From positions 24,883 through 88,882 of the forward strand of contig JBQTJW010000014.1 of the NCBI GenBank assembly GCA_052386745.1: a stretch of DNA of 64,000 nucleotides. The letters run 5' to 3'. Positions within the stretch are counted from its first letter, which is position 1. Every line of letters begins with the position of its first letter. Shown piece after piece: positions 28,164 to 40,000 of the stretch. The translations under genes were made by a program, and so were the position numbers. Under the pieces are notes generated by a model. The model did not search any database. It saw only the letters and a list, made by a program, of their open reading frames with translations, and was not told the origin of the DNA. The DNA comes from Panacagrimonas sp052386745 (GTDB taxonomy: Bacteria > Pseudomonadota > Gammaproteobacteria > Nevskiales > Nevskiaceae).

Positions 28164-31100
28164 CGATGACCGCTCAGGTGCAGGGCGTGCGCAACCCTTA
28201 TCTCGACTTCTGCATCGCCGTGCAGGCGGCGCGCCGACAAGCAGAAGGCGCGAGATCCCCGATTGCCACCGCCTGCGGCGTGGCAGCGTCGATCTACACG
28301 CACCAGATCGGCAACACCATGAGAGTGCTCACGGACGTCCGGATCCGGCACCTGCTCGCCGACGAGGTAGGCTTGGGCAAGACGGTCCAGGCGCTCATGA
28401 TCCTTAACGCGCTGCGCCGCCAGCGGCCAAGCTTGAAGGTGTTGGTGGTTGTGCCCGATCGACTGGTCACGCAGTGGAGGGACGAGATCCTCACTCGGGC
28501 GCATTCGGCTCCCGTTGGTGAGGGAAGCGGAGAGGACTCGCAGTACATCCGCTTGGCGTGGGAGGCGCAGCTCAAGACCGGCGATTGGTCGTTGGCCGAT
28601 ATCGACGCGCGGCGATATCACGTGCTGGTGGTCGATGAAATGCACAAGCTGACGACGGAGGTGCAGAGCCGCATCGTTCGTGTGTCAGAGGACATTCAGC
28701 ATCTGCTCGTCCTGACGGCGACACCGGCGTTTCAAGATGTACGACGCCACGCACAACTGTTCTCGCTGCTTGAGCCGGAACGGACCGCTGCAGTTCGCCA
28801 CCTCAACCGAGAACAGCGGTCGCAATCGATTGAGACAGTCGATACGGGACCTGAGATCACCGACGAGGAAGCGGCTGACATCGTGCGGTCGATGCTCGAC
28901 CGGGATCGGATGGCTCTCGAGGCTTCGAGCGAGGCTGAGCGGACACGCACAGCAATGAGCGAGTGCGCCTACCGTCGCGTGATCCGGACACGTAGAGCCG
29001 ACTTCCGTGGGGTGCTGCCTGCGAGGCGGCACCTGCCGAAGGTGATCGAGCCGTTGTATGTCGAGTCGGAGCGGCAGGCGTTGATGTGGCAGTACTTCGA
29101 ATTCTTGGACGACCTGTCGTTGAAGCTCGATCCGGTTCTCCTGGCGAAGCGTGTGATCTTGAGTCCCCCCTCGCTTGAGCAGCGGGTCGACTTTCTGCGA
29201 CGCCGCGGTCATGAACGGCAAGGCCTCCTGGAGCAAGTCAAACCGCTCGTCAACAAGAAAGCAGGCGATTCTCGTGTCGACGCGCTAGTCGATCTATTGA
29301 ACTCCATTTGGCTGGCGAATCCAGAGGAACGCGTTCTGGTGGCAGCCCAGGACAACCTCACAGTCGATTATCTCTATGAAACCGTAGGCGCGAGGCTAGG
29401 CGAGATCGGCCCGCTTGATGCACGCCAGAAGCTGGTGGCAGCACGTCTTCGCCAAGGCATGATGACCGATGCGGTGGATGATCTTGCCGGAGTGGGAAAC
29501 GAGACGAGCGAAAACTTGGAGGCATTCCAGAGAGGAGATGCAATCGTCCTGTTTGCACCCGAAGCTGCCCAAGTCGGGCTTAACCTCCAATGCGCGCGAG
29601 TTCTGATTCTCTACAGCGTTCCATGGCGGCCCGAAGAAGTCGAGCAGTGGATCGGGCGGTTAGACCGCATTGGTAATGAGGCCGCATTTTCCGCAGAAGG
29701 GGCCAAATCCATCGATGTCTATACCATTGCGCAACGAGGCTTGGTCGATGAGAAGGTCGTTCGTGTTCTTGAGCGATTCCGTGTCTTCGAGCACAGCGTG
29801 AATCTCGACGGCAAGCATCTGGCGGAAGTGACAGACGCCATCGAGAAGGCGGCACTCCATCCAGAAGAAGTGGATTGGGCGCGGTTCGAGTCCGAAACCG
29901 AGCGGATGGCCAATGAGGACTCGGCTCGTGACCTGAGTTCGCCCCTGCAGGCACACCTTCCATGGACGCCGGCTGCGGCTGTCGCGCTGAGGGCACGGCT
30001 GGAGGCCGTCCCTCCGTTCCAGCCGATTCTCACCGAGCTGACACCTTCGATCCGATCCGGTCTCAAAGCTTGGGACCGAGCGTTCGAGGGCATGCTGAAG
30101 CTTCTGAACAGGGCGGGAGAGTATCGAATCAAGACAAACGGCGATGAGGACGGCTACAGGTTCAAGTCGCTGTGGTACACCTACGGTGAGCCCGGACTTC
30201 AAGGACAACGTGAAGTGCTTTCGCGGGTCAACTTCTCCTTTGGTCCCGATCCATTTTTGCAGAAGAGTCCAGAGAACGCGTTTTGCTATGTCACCCGTCG
30301 AGGTGAGATTGAGACACCTCCACGCAGGACGGTTCAGCTCGTACTCGAAGACAAGGTTGTCGATCGTCCATTGCGATTTCTTGGCTTCGGCGAGCGGCTG
30401 CACGACGAGTTAATCGACGGTTGGGTCGCGTTCTTGGACGAGCGCGTGGGTGGGACAATTGATATTGGATTTCCCACCACACACAACTTCTTCACCCGCG
30501 TCGAGAACCCCGGCGTAGTCATCGTACGCGTCACCGAGCTTAATCCCGTCTTCGCTCTGGCGCCTCGGCTCGAGGAGCGCAACTCGATGGAGGCGGTGAC
30601 TGCAGCAATCACGCGCTCACGAGTATCAGAGCTTATTCTCCCGTTCATCTCGCGTACGCGCTGTGCCCTCGAGGCCGATAGCCGCTGGCTCATCACGCAG
30701 CTGCCTCCGGTCTTCTCGGTCTCGGGTGCGCGGAAGACGCCAACCGGCTGGGAAACGGTCGCGGGAGAGGCGATCTCAGCGTTGCTCAACCCCTTGCTTC
30801 TCGACCAGTCCGAATTGGCCAGCGCATCGGTGCAGTCCTTCAACTCCGATACAGAGCGTTCAGCGGAAGCGGGATCCACGTTCCTGCGGGAGGGGGACAG
30901 CCTCGCTGCGGAACTGGCATGGGCAGCTCTCATCCCGTCGTTCCGCGAAAACGCGGAAACGCGCATCAGTGTTGTGAGCCGAGAGCGTGATGATGAATTG
31001 AGTTTGAGAGCCCTTGAGCATCGACTTGCGTCTGAGCGTGCAAGGCTTGCCGTCGAGCGAGGAAACAAGCTGCAGATACAGCGCGCCGAATCAGAATGCG

Positions 31101-31249
31101 CTATGGCAGAGGACCGCCTGGCAATGTCGAGGACCTACTGGGATCGGCGCCTGGCTTGGCTTCACCGTTGCGCGGAGGCCGTGCTGAATCTTCAGCCCGA
31201 GGAGCGTGTCGTGCAGATCATTCGCGTGAGGCGCGTGAATCCGCACTAG
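28160..31249 (+). CDS. SNF2/RapA-like helicase, fourth gene of the defence cluster
   Basis: A superfamily 2 translocase of about 1029 aa. Motif I is ADEVGLGKT, motif II DEMH (VLVVDEMHKL), motif III LTATPAF, and motif VI QWIGRLDRIGN, with the C-terminal helicase lobe up to about residue 560. The remaining 450 residues are unassigned and contain a charged coiled-coil near the C-terminus (around 930-990). The layout resembles RapA-type proteins in DISARM- and Dpd-type islands. Start: the GTG at 28160 makes a GTGA overlap with the previous gene; the ATG at 28166 is an alternative. Its stop overlaps the convergent 31246 gene by 4 bp. Confidence 0.88.
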   Translation: MTMTAQVQGVRNPYLDFCIAVQAARRQAEGARSPIATACGVAASIYTHQIGNTMRVLTDVRIRHLLADEVGLGKTVQALMILNALRRQRPSLKVLVVVPDRLVTQWRDEILTRAHSAPVGEGSGEDSQYIRLAWEAQLKTGDWSLADIDARRYHVLVVDEMHKLTTEVQSRIVRVSEDIQHLLVLTATPAFQDVRRHAQLFSLLEPERTAAVRHLNREQRSQSIETVDTGPEITDEEAADIVRSMLDRDRMALEASSEAERTRTAMSECAYRRVIRTRRADFRGVLPARRHLPKVIEPLYVESERQALMWQYFEFLDDLSLKLDPVLLAKRVILSPPSLEQRVDFLRRRGHERQGLLEQVKPLVNKKAGDSRVDALVDLLNSIWLANPEERVLVAAQDNLTVDYLYETVGARLGEIGPLDARQKLVAARLRQGMMTDAVDDLAGVGNETSENLEAFQRGDAIVLFAPEAAQVGLNLQCARVLILYSVPWRPEEVEQWIGRLDRIGNEAAFSAEGAKSIDVYTIAQRGLVDEKVVRVLERFRVFEHSVNLDGKHLAEVTDAIEKAALHPEEVDWARFESETERMANEDSARDLSSPLQAHLPWTPAAAVALRARLEAVPPFQPILTELTPSIRSGLKAWDRAFEGMLKLLNRAGEYRIKTNGDEDGYRFKSLWYTYGEPGLQGQREVLSRVNFSFGPDPFLQKSPENAFCYVTRRGEIETPPRRTVQLVLEDKVVDRPLRFLGFGERLHDELIDGWVAFLDERVGGTIDIGFPTTHNFFTRVENPGVVIVRVTELNPVFALAPRLEERNSMEAVTAAITRSRVSELILPFISRTRCALEADSRWLITQLPPVFSVSGARKTPTGWETVAGEAISALLNPLLLDQSELASASVQSFNSDTERSAEAGSTFLREGDSLAAELAWAALIPSFRENAETRISVVSRERDDELSLRALEHRLASERARLAVERGNKLQIQRAESECAMAEDRLAMSRTYWDRRLAWLHRCAEAVLNLQPEERVVQIIRVRRVNPH

Positions 31250-32268
31250 CGTACGAGTGTCCAAATGTCAGGCGCGTCTGTAGCGATTTCCCATTCCCAG
31301 GGTTTTGTCCGTCGCCCCAGAAGATCCATCGCGGCCAACAATTGCTGGGGCGGCGGGAAGCTCACGGACAATTGATTTCCTGATCGGATGACGATCTCGC
31401 GCTGGCCGACCGCTTCCGCCTTGGCTAATACGGCCCATTTCCACTCGTCATGGTCGAACAGGTCCATGCACCGGCGATCTGCTCCGTCGACTGCGATGAT
31501 CACCGGGTGCCAGTGAGCCTCACCGAAGCCCTTTCGGTAGGCGCACCACACGCCGTCGTCCGCCGTCCCCGACCATCGTCCTTCGCAAGCGGGGGTGTCC
31601 CTCCGACCAAAAAAGCCTCCGCGCCGACCAGTCAGGTAGCGTACCTGCGCGTCTGCGCTGAGTAGTTCTCCTTCTCGAACCAAGTTGTCGTTCAGGAGAG
31701 ACCAAAACGACGAAAGGGTTTGCAGGTCGCTTCGGATCGGCTCGTCGACCCGCCGCATCATGTGAGCGACGTATCCGAGAGGATTGAGCCAGTCGTCCCA
31801 ACTGACTGAGGTGAAGCCGCCTAGCCGCAGGGCAGCATGGGCATCCTCCCCTTCGACTTCGCACCGGCGTACCAGATCGTCTAGGTCGTCGCCAGTCCAA
31901 AGCCGTAGGGACGCAGGAATTTCTGTGATGCCGACAAGCGCCGCTCGCCCATTCCCGATGGGCATCCATCTCGGCATGCTGGGAACCGCGTACGTTTGAT
32001 GGCCGATGGCTGTCTGCTGATAGTCCCCTTGAGCAATTAGCTCGTCAAGGATGTCGCCTGCAATGCCTGGAGGAAATGCCTCACCAAGCCCCGCAGCGGC
32101 AATCTGCTCGCGCCCGTGACGGAGAAGGCGGTGACGCGGAACCATCCCCTGGCGCAACGAAAATGATCGGAGTATGCGCGCCAATCCGCGACGAGAGGGC
32201 CGACCATCCGACGTGATGAGGCCGAAGCTCCGGGCGATCTGATCCGCGCTGACAATCTCGAGGGTCAT
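31246..32268 (-). CDS. Unrecognised 340-aa protein, last gene of the minus-strand defence operon
   Basis: Not recognised. The N-terminal 110 residues (SADQIARSFGLITSDGRPSRRGLARILRSF) look like a winged-helix or HTH unit. The C-terminal part has Trp-rich beta segments (WDDWLNPLGYV, HDEWKWAVLAK, WEWEIATDAPDIWTL). It follows the NERD-helicase gene after 8 bp and overlaps the convergent SNF2 helicase gene by 4 bp at their 3' ends. A DNA-binding or accessory role within the cluster is inferred from position. Confidence 0.72.
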   Translation of the reverse strand: MTLEIVSADQIARSFGLITSDGRPSRRGLARILRSFSLRQGMVPRHRLLRHGREQIAAAGLGEAFPPGIAGDILDELIAQGDYQQTAIGHQTYAVPSMPRWMPIGNGRAALVGITEIPASLRLWTGDDLDDLVRRCEVEGEDAHAALRLGGFTSVSWDDWLNPLGYVAHMMRRVDEPIRSDLQTLSSFWSLLNDNLVREGELLSADAQVRYLTGRRGGFFGRRDTPACEGRWSGTADDGVWCAYRKGFGEAHWHPVIIAVDGADRRCMDLFDHDEWKWAVLAKAEAVGQREIVIRSGNQLSVSFPPPQQLLAAMDLLGRRTKPWEWEIATDAPDIWTLVR

Positions 32269-32276
32269 CTAGCAGT

Positions 32277-34007
32277 CTACGCTGACGCTCGGACAGCCGA
32301 TTCGATCAGTGCACGGCACTCGGAACCATGAACCACTGCGATAAGCAATGCGCGCGCTCGCGTACAAGCGACATACAGATCGCTCTTCTGAAAAAGCTTT
32401 CCGAACTCCCCGACGTCGTAGAGGACCACCACGTCGGCCTCCAATCCTTTGAAAGAGCGTGCCGTAGAGACCAGGACGCCGTGTCCATCCCGCCATTCCT
32501 CCGCATTCGTGACCACCGGGACTTGGCCCACCTTATCGAGATCGGACAGGCTTCCATTGTTTTTGGCGGCTGGGCCAAGAAGCGCGATTTGCTGCGGCCG
32601 GATATTTTCTCTTTCGATGAGGCGGCGCACTTCCTCCACAACCAGTGCTCGTTGCTGCCGCTCCGTCGGTGCGATGACGATCCGCGGCGGCAGCCCACCG
32701 GGCGCTCGCAGGAAGGGATGCGAATCGATCCCGAGGATCGAAGCGCTTGTTGAGGCGATACGCCGCGTGTTGCGGCAGTTGATTCGAAGTTCGTAATGCG
32801 TCGAAAAATCGATTGGCGGTGGTCGAACAGCGCCACGCAGAGACTGGTTCGGGTCCATAAACGCGTAGATCGGAGCTTCAGAGGTCGCCAAGAGTGATTG
32901 CGTCAACGCATACCACCACTCGACGGAGAAGTCCTGCGCCTCATCCACAACCAGCGCTTCAAACCGGACACGACGCCCCATCCCCTCCAAAACCAGCGCT
33001 GCCTGCTCTAGCAGGTCGGGCACCTCGTTGTCCCAGAAGTCCTCGGTGAGGGGACCACCGCTGGCAGGCTTGAATGGAATCCGAGCTTGGGACGCGATCT
33101 CCGATGCAAGTGCGTGGAAATGTCGGACGGTCAGGAATTCACGGCAGCCAGATATCGAGGAGTCTTCGTCGACTTGGTGACGCAGCCAGATCGCGAGTTC
33201 CTTGTTGTAGCAGACGAACAGGACGTGACGTCCCTGCTTGGCAAAGGCGATCGCGCGTTGCAGCGCGAGAAACGTTTTTCCTGAGCCAGCAACGCCCTCG
33301 ACGAGCACGCGAGTTTGCGCATAGAGCCCTTCGAACGCGTTTGCCTGATGTTCGGTTAGTTCGAGCAGTTTGTCCGCGATGATCTCAACATCGGGTCCGA
33401 CCGGCCGAAAGATCCGGAACTTCGGGAGCAAGCAATCCCCGAGGATAGATTGCCAACGTGCCTCGGGAATGGGGCGTGGAGCAGTACTCCAGGCACGAAA
33501 CGCAGTCTGGATCGCCTGATCCATGAACGCCAAATTACGTTCGGTGATGATGATGGCCTTGTCGGCGTTCGGCGGAGGCCGTCCTTCGTACTCCATCTGT
33601 GAAAAGACAACCGCATATCCGAACGTCAGGTCGTTCCTTTCAATTCTGCGATGCGATCGTTCCTCGATCACGTCGAGGAGGCTATGCATATTCCGTTGTG
33701 CCTGCACGAACGGATCTTGGAACGCCTTTGGACCCGATTGATTGTCGCGAAACCAGCCATGCCCGTCGTGACGAATGTTGGATCCACCCTTGACCTCCAG
33801 CACCAGGATGCCGAGGTCAGGGTGCAGGACGACGAAGTCCGCTTCTCCTTCGCGAAGCGCGCCTTCGCCTCGCGTCGGACGAAGCCAGGGATAGGAGTGA
33901 AGAACCACAAACTGGTCACTGAGCTGGTCCCGAAGGGCTTGGTATACCGGGGCCTCAGAGGCATGCTGGATTTCGGCGAGCTCAACGTTGGGAATCATCC
34001 GCGCCAT
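32277..34007 (-). CDS. NERD-domain nuclease fused to UvrD-like helicase
   Basis: A 576-aa fusion. The N-terminal NERD domain (about 10-110) carries the PD-(D/E)XK-type motif GEADFVVLHPDLGILVLEVKGG (Asp, then Glu-x-Lys). A superfamily 1 helicase core follows, with Walker A EGVAGSGKTFLA, Walker B VVDEAQDFS, and a C-terminal 2A domain ending YVACTRARALLIAV. Such fusions process DNA ends and recur in defence islands. It starts 10 bp after the giant helicase stop, in one operon. Confidence 0.9.
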   Translation of the reverse strand: MARMIPNVELAEIQHASEAPVYQALRDQLSDQFVVLHSYPWLRPTRGEGALREGEADFVVLHPDLGILVLEVKGGSNIRHDGHGWFRDNQSGPKAFQDPFVQAQRNMHSLLDVIEERSHRRIERNDLTFGYAVVFSQMEYEGRPPPNADKAIIITERNLAFMDQAIQTAFRAWSTAPRPIPEARWQSILGDCLLPKFRIFRPVGPDVEIIADKLLELTEHQANAFEGLYAQTRVLVEGVAGSGKTFLALQRAIAFAKQGRHVLFVCYNKELAIWLRHQVDEDSSISGCREFLTVRHFHALASEIASQARIPFKPASGGPLTEDFWDNEVPDLLEQAALVLEGMGRRVRFEALVVDEAQDFSVEWWYALTQSLLATSEAPIYAFMDPNQSLRGAVRPPPIDFSTHYELRINCRNTRRIASTSASILGIDSHPFLRAPGGLPPRIVIAPTERQQRALVVEEVRRLIERENIRPQQIALLGPAAKNNGSLSDLDKVGQVPVVTNAEEWRDGHGVLVSTARSFKGLEADVVVLYDVGEFGKLFQKSDLYVACTRARALLIAVVHGSECRALIESAVRASA

Positions 34008-34017
34008 TGGTCATCTC

Positions 34018-37000
34018 TCACAGGCGGTGAAGAATGTCGCTCTTGTAAACCCCCCACACGCGTCCCAGCACGCGGACTGATGCAGCTCTGGGCTGTTCAG
34101 ACCGCGGTGCGACATCCGACATGTAGAGGATATGGACCTTGTCTTCCCGCAAGGTTGCGCGTCCCAATGTCCAGTGGGTCCGGGTGGCGTTGAAGGCGCC
34201 GTGGTTGCTGACCAGCAAGCGGGGCACCTTGTCGGTCGGCGAGGTGGCGTAATCATCCGCCGGCGATCTTGTGATCAGGAGCCAGTTACCTAGATCGAAT
34301 AGACCACCCGGCATCTTCTCAAGCGTTACCTGCGTCAGTTTGACCAGGAAGGAATCGGCAGGCGCTCCATCGATCTGCACGGATCCAAGCGAGTCCGGTG
34401 CAGCGTCCGCCAACGTTCCGATCCGATAAACCGGAACTCCAGTGGCGGACGGCGATAAGAACTTGGGAAGGACTTCGGCTGCGGGATTCGCACGCACGGC
34501 CCCTGTCGCCTGCCTCACCGCGGCGGGTAGAGCTTGATCGACCAGGAGTTGATCGATGACCACGACCGACGTCGACTCAGCTAATGCTCTTCCGAGGACC
34601 GAGCCAGGTTCACCAGGTATTAGAGGGTGTCCGAGCACGATCGTCCGACCGGCCATGTCGGGCAGTCTCAGCCCGCCAGGAACTTGCTCAACTCGTTGGC
34701 CGCCCTCCTCGAGATCGACTGCCAGCGCGGTGAGCAGTCTTGACTCCTCGTCTGGATCGACCGTGGGCAACTCACCACTGACGACGTGCTTGAGAAAGGC
34801 TGCACCCAGGTGACGGTGCAGGTATTTGTGGTCCCACTTATTTTGGTAGCCCCTCAGGCACTGATAGCACGAATGCGTGCAGGAGCACCCCTCGAGCCGG
34901 TCGAGGGCATCTTGAAACAACGAATTCTGATGTCGTGCCGCAGACGCGACGAAACCTGCGCCGCCAGGAGCAATGTCGTACAGGTAGATCTCGACTTGCT
35001 TGCCGGTACGCCCGCCGTCTGTCATCGCGACACGAAACTCTGCTCCGATATCAGACGGTTCGACATCCTCGATGCGCGCAGCAGCAGCTGCCATCGCCTC
35101 CGCAACGGTGGTGAGGACGACCTTCGTGACGTACGCACCCGGCGGCAATACCACCTTTCCAGCCAAATGGAAACGGATCAGGGCGATATCCGTGGGAAAT
35201 TCATTCCCGAATACGACGACTGTGGATTTTCCCGTACAGATCTTGGGCGCAGGGAAGTGATCCGGATAGGGCCGCTGGTGTGCACCCTTCAGCGTCCCTG
35301 CAGTCCACCCATTGGGCTCGGCCCGCCCACATTGCGGGCAGTAGAGGAAGCCTGGATTCAGCCGATCCTTCGATCCATCGTTAGTGAGGATCAGTCGCTG
35401 CTTTTCCGTCCAGATTTCATACTTCGCCCCATTCGCTGCAGTTGCAGTGGTTCGCGGAGGGCCGGCTTCGGTGAAAGGAGCGCTCAACTTTGCCCGAGTC
35501 GGCCTAGTCGGAGTGGGACTGTCTTCCAGAGCAAGTCCGGCCTGCTGGTCCACCGGGTGAGCAAAGCCAGGTGGCCGGAGCCACCGAGTACCAACGCCCA
35601 GAGATCCCCCAGTGCCACAGGCGGGGCAGTCCATGGTTTGCCCGACGTAGTGCTCCGCGCTCCGGGGCTCCACGCAGGTATATCCACAGACATCACACTC
35701 GAAGTAGATCTTTTGAGCGAACCATGCCTGCCAACAATCCCGTCGACGGAACGGGGACCAAACGGCGAAAGAGTAGTGGCGTTCACCATTCACCCAGATC
35801 TCGCGACCTGGCGCATATCCTGACAAGGCTTGATTCAATCCCTGCTGCGGCGAGTATCGGAGAACGGCGCGGCGTTCGGTGCTTCGGGCGGTATCGAAGA
35901 CATGAAAAGTGACAACATCCGTGGGGAACGCGTACCGCGGCAAGACACCCCGCTCGAACAGCCTGTCCAGGAGCTTTTCGGAGTCAAGGCCTCCCGTGTT
36001 CTCACCAATTTCCGGATCGGAGTGCTCAGTCAGTTGTGGTCCGGTTTGGGCGTGAACGGAACTGTCGTAGTCGCTGGTGTCGCCCCAATCGAGCAACATC
36101 GCCGCGCCGGCCTTTCCGGCCTCTCCCGCCTCCTCGACCACTTCCGAAAGAGGCGACGCCCTCTCGGCTTTCGCTTCCGATGCATCGACGGGGCCAGCGC
36201 CAACCCGGCGCAACTCCTGCAGCAGCAGATCGGAAATTCCAGTAACGAACGCTGCTTGATCCGGGATGTCGCCGGGCACCACTGCATGCAAAGCAATCTG
36301 GATCTGTGCCTCGTTCTTGCTGAGCCACTTCTGAAGGCCAACAAACGAGAAATCGTCTGCTGATCCACGACGAAAATCCGCGAGGGTGCCGAGACTTTCG
36401 AACACGTTACCGGCAACCTGCACGCCGGGTGCTGGATCGGGAATGACCTCCTGCTGATACATGCTCATAAGTAACGCGAAGCAGTGCCTCTGAACGATCT
36501 CGCGGTTATCTAGATTGAGGTGCGGATCGGGAACCGGACCACTCACCATGCCAGCCGGCTTCAGAAAAAACTCTTGGTCATGACTGTCTGCCCCGCAATA
36601 CGTGACGACGGTTGACAAAGAGGACCCGCGCCGACCCGCCCGGCCTGCGCGCTGCTGGTAGTTGGCACGTCCTGGAGGGACATTACGGAGAGCGACCGCG
36701 GTCAGGCTTCCGATATCAATTCCAACCTCCATCGTGGTCGTGCAGGACAACACATCAATGGGTCCCTCGCGGGTGTTGTCAGGGCCCACGACATCCAAAT
36801 CCTGAAAGCGGAGTTCGTGCCACTCGGCCCGCACGACGGCGTTGCCGGTTCCCGAATCCGTGAGCGCGGCCGAGTGCTCGGCGGCGACATAAGGGTGGGG
36901 CGCATAACCCTGCTCAACGTGTATGCGCTCGGCATGCCGACGGAAATGCCCCTTTCGGGCTCTAAAGACGGGATCCGAGTCAGGAACCAGCGGCACCGTC

Positions 37001-40000
37001 TTCCCGCGGCAATGGCTGCGTCCGATATATGCCCGGCATTGCGAACCAGCCACGGAGTTCTCGGCTTGGACGGTCGTACACAACTCGCAACGTCGCCACG
37101 AGATGTCTTTGGACACGAGGCGGAGCTTGCCGGCACGTAGGAGGAAGCCGTTCGCGGTCTCGTGGACGCCGAAAGTCTTTGCCAGATAGCGGGTCCAAGG
37201 GGTGTGACCCCCCTGAGCTGGGCGAAGATGCTGGTTGAACCACCGCGTCCCAACCAAATCCTTCACGAAGCTCGGGAAGGATGCTTTGGTCCGTGTGATC
37301 TTGGCCCCATCCTGCGAGTCGATCCAGTCATTGGGCGTCGTGGGAAGTAGGAGCGCATGCCCCAATACGGCGTCGGCGATCCAGAGGTCCAGCAACGCCC
37401 GCCGCCGCTCCGCTTCACTCAAGTCTGAGGGTTCGGGTGGTGCCGGCAGTTGATCGAACAAGTTCTGATCAGTTCTATCCAACTGGGCGCGGACCTCGCC
37501 GAGTGCGAGGGCGCTCATGCCGGTGTGGGGGTCCTTCAAAACGGGGTAGAGCGCTGACATCAACGCTTTATTCACGCGTTGCGTATTGAGCTCTCCGGAC
37601 CTACTGAAGAATTCGCGCTCGGAAATCGGAGGTGTGCTCTCTAGGAGCTCACGAAAGATCTGGAGGTCATCGCTGAATTCACGGGCCTGCGCCGGGCGAA
37701 GGGTGACTCCGAGCTTGATGCAGCCTGTGAGAAGGGCCGCGTACGCGTGGTCCAGAGTTGCCGGGACTCCAAACCGCTGCTCGATCTCCGAGAATCCCTC
37801 TAGAACGATCGGCCGCACCGCGTCGCGCATCGAAAACTGCTGCAGCTTTCCGGCGAGGCGCGAAGCGGCTTGTCGGCCATCAGAGAAGATCAGTGCCTTT
37901 CGCCCCTTGAGGGGAGTTTCGACATCCAGCCGAGGCGGCTGCTCTAGCAACTGCGCGGTCACAATCTCTTGAAAGGGCTCATCTCCCTTTGTGATGTGAT
38001 CCATGACCGATTCTGTCGCGGAGCAGCAAGGGCATGCCCCGAACTCTCCAGCAGGTTGATTGGGCTGGGCGAGGGGTGGAAGCCATACCGGCAAGGAGCC
38101 TGGTCGATTCGTTCCAAGTCGGCCGGAAATGGGATCGAGGTAGTTCGCACGAGCTGTGGTTGGCATCGGCGGTGCCTGCACGGCGAGATACACCGGGCTG
38201 ACAACTCCCTCTACCTCATCAACCTCACCGACGTCCTCGCTCCACAGGTAGTCAGGTTCCGCAGGGTTGAACGCGTACGCTTTCAGAAATCCCGAGCCGC
38301 ACGTCCGACACGTGTAGAACTCGAATACCCTCCCTCCACACTGGCAGGCGCGAAGTGGCTGCGAGTACAGCGCTCCAACCGGCGCGTCTTCGCCAGCCCA
38401 CTTGCTTCGAAGGCGCTGACCGATCTCACTGCAGTTGGTGTTCGTGCAGATCCACAACCCTGGCAGCCCGCGGAAGAACCCGTGGGCTCGAGCAGCCAAG
38501 AGAGGAGCCCCGGCACGCTCGCGAGCAAGGCTCGCCAATTCGACGAGAACGTCTGTCGCAGCATGTGCGACCTGAAGATCGTGGCCGGGAAACAGCCGCG
38601 CTCCCAGCCCTTCGAGTTCCTGTGCCGGACCATGACCGGGCGGGTCCCGCTCGTCATCTTCGTCGGCTACTGCGCCACTCGTGAGATTAAGAAGGCGCCC
38701 TACTACCGGCATGTCCTTGAGCGCATCGTGCAAGAGCCGCGCAATCGGATCGCGGCCAGGTACGAGCTTCAGGCCGGCATGCGTCAACACTACCTCCGCC
38801 TCGCCGGCGACGCGAACTTCAGCCTGGACTCCTTCCGCCAGCGCCCTCCCTCCAAGGACAGCCAATGTCCCCTCCGGAAGCGCCGCCGGAGCAGCATCGA
38901 CGACCAACCCATGCTCGACGATGTCGAGGCCTAACGTCAGACAGCGCAGATTCAACGGCGTGCCCGGCGCGGCGATCACTGTCCACGAAGGACATGTGAG
39001 CGAGCGAATCCGGAGAAGAGGCTTTATCGCCTTCGCGCGAATCTCGAGATCATCCGAGCGAAGAAGTGCTAGATCGACTTTGCTTAGGATGTCAGCTTCC
39101 ATCGGCAGTCCGGCGCCCGATGGGACCGACGCTCGCTTACGTCCAGTCAGTACCTCGAATCCGGCCGCGCTTTTACCAACCAAGTCGGCCGCAAAGTTGC
39201 GGGCCGAGTCGGGATTGGAAAAGGAGGCGCTCGTGCAGATCACCTGCAACTGGCTTGCGGAGAGGCCTAGGCGATTCCGAAGGCGTCTGATCAACATCGC
39301 GACTTCGGTTCCTTGCGCACCCCGATAGAGGTGGGCCTCGTCCAAGATGAGCATCAGCTGACGGCCGCGGTTGTCAGAAAAATAATCGGCGGTCGACTTG
39401 AAGATCCCCCTTTCAATCGGTCGCAACAGCATGTACTCGAGCATCGAGTAGTTGGTTACCAAGAGGTCCGGCACGCCTTCCTGGACCTCGTGGCGGATGA
39501 AAAGCTCTGGATCCTCAGATCGCTCGATAGTCCGGATCCAGTTTCCAGTTCCATCCTTCCATCGGCCTTTTCCGTACCACGCCGTAACACCATCCTCAAG
39601 CAGTAGCGACGAACTCGGCTTCGCTGGCCACTTGCCTCGACGCTTGAGCTCGCCGATCAACTGCCTAGCCTCTGCGTTGGTCGCGGCCTCCTGTTCGAGC
39701 CGCAGGTAGAACTCGAGCCCTTTGAGGCGCTCGCTGTGCTTGGAAGTGTCCTCCTGACGGCGGCCGGGATAGAGCGATCGTCCCGTATAGCGAGCGAACT
39801 TCAAGGGTCGTCCGCTGTGCTCGTCGAACCACCTCGATAGATGAGGGCTGCCAAAAAGGACGCGGAGCCGGCCCAGCTGGTCGTTGACCAGGGCATTCAT
39901 TGGATACAGAAGGAGAGCACGAACTGCGCGAGTCTCGAACGACTTGGAAGTCGCCGCCTCGGCTGCCATACGTCCGAGAATGGGCAGCAGAAACGACTCC

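Noticed and set aside
30334..31068. Long minus-strand frame opposite the SNF2 helicase gene
   Set aside because: Ser/Arg-rich composition typical of an antisense shadow of a GC-rich gene.
38000..38934. Plus-strand 300-codon frame opposite the giant helicase
   Set aside because: Lies wholly inside the coherent DUF1998-helicase reading frame and has no family features.
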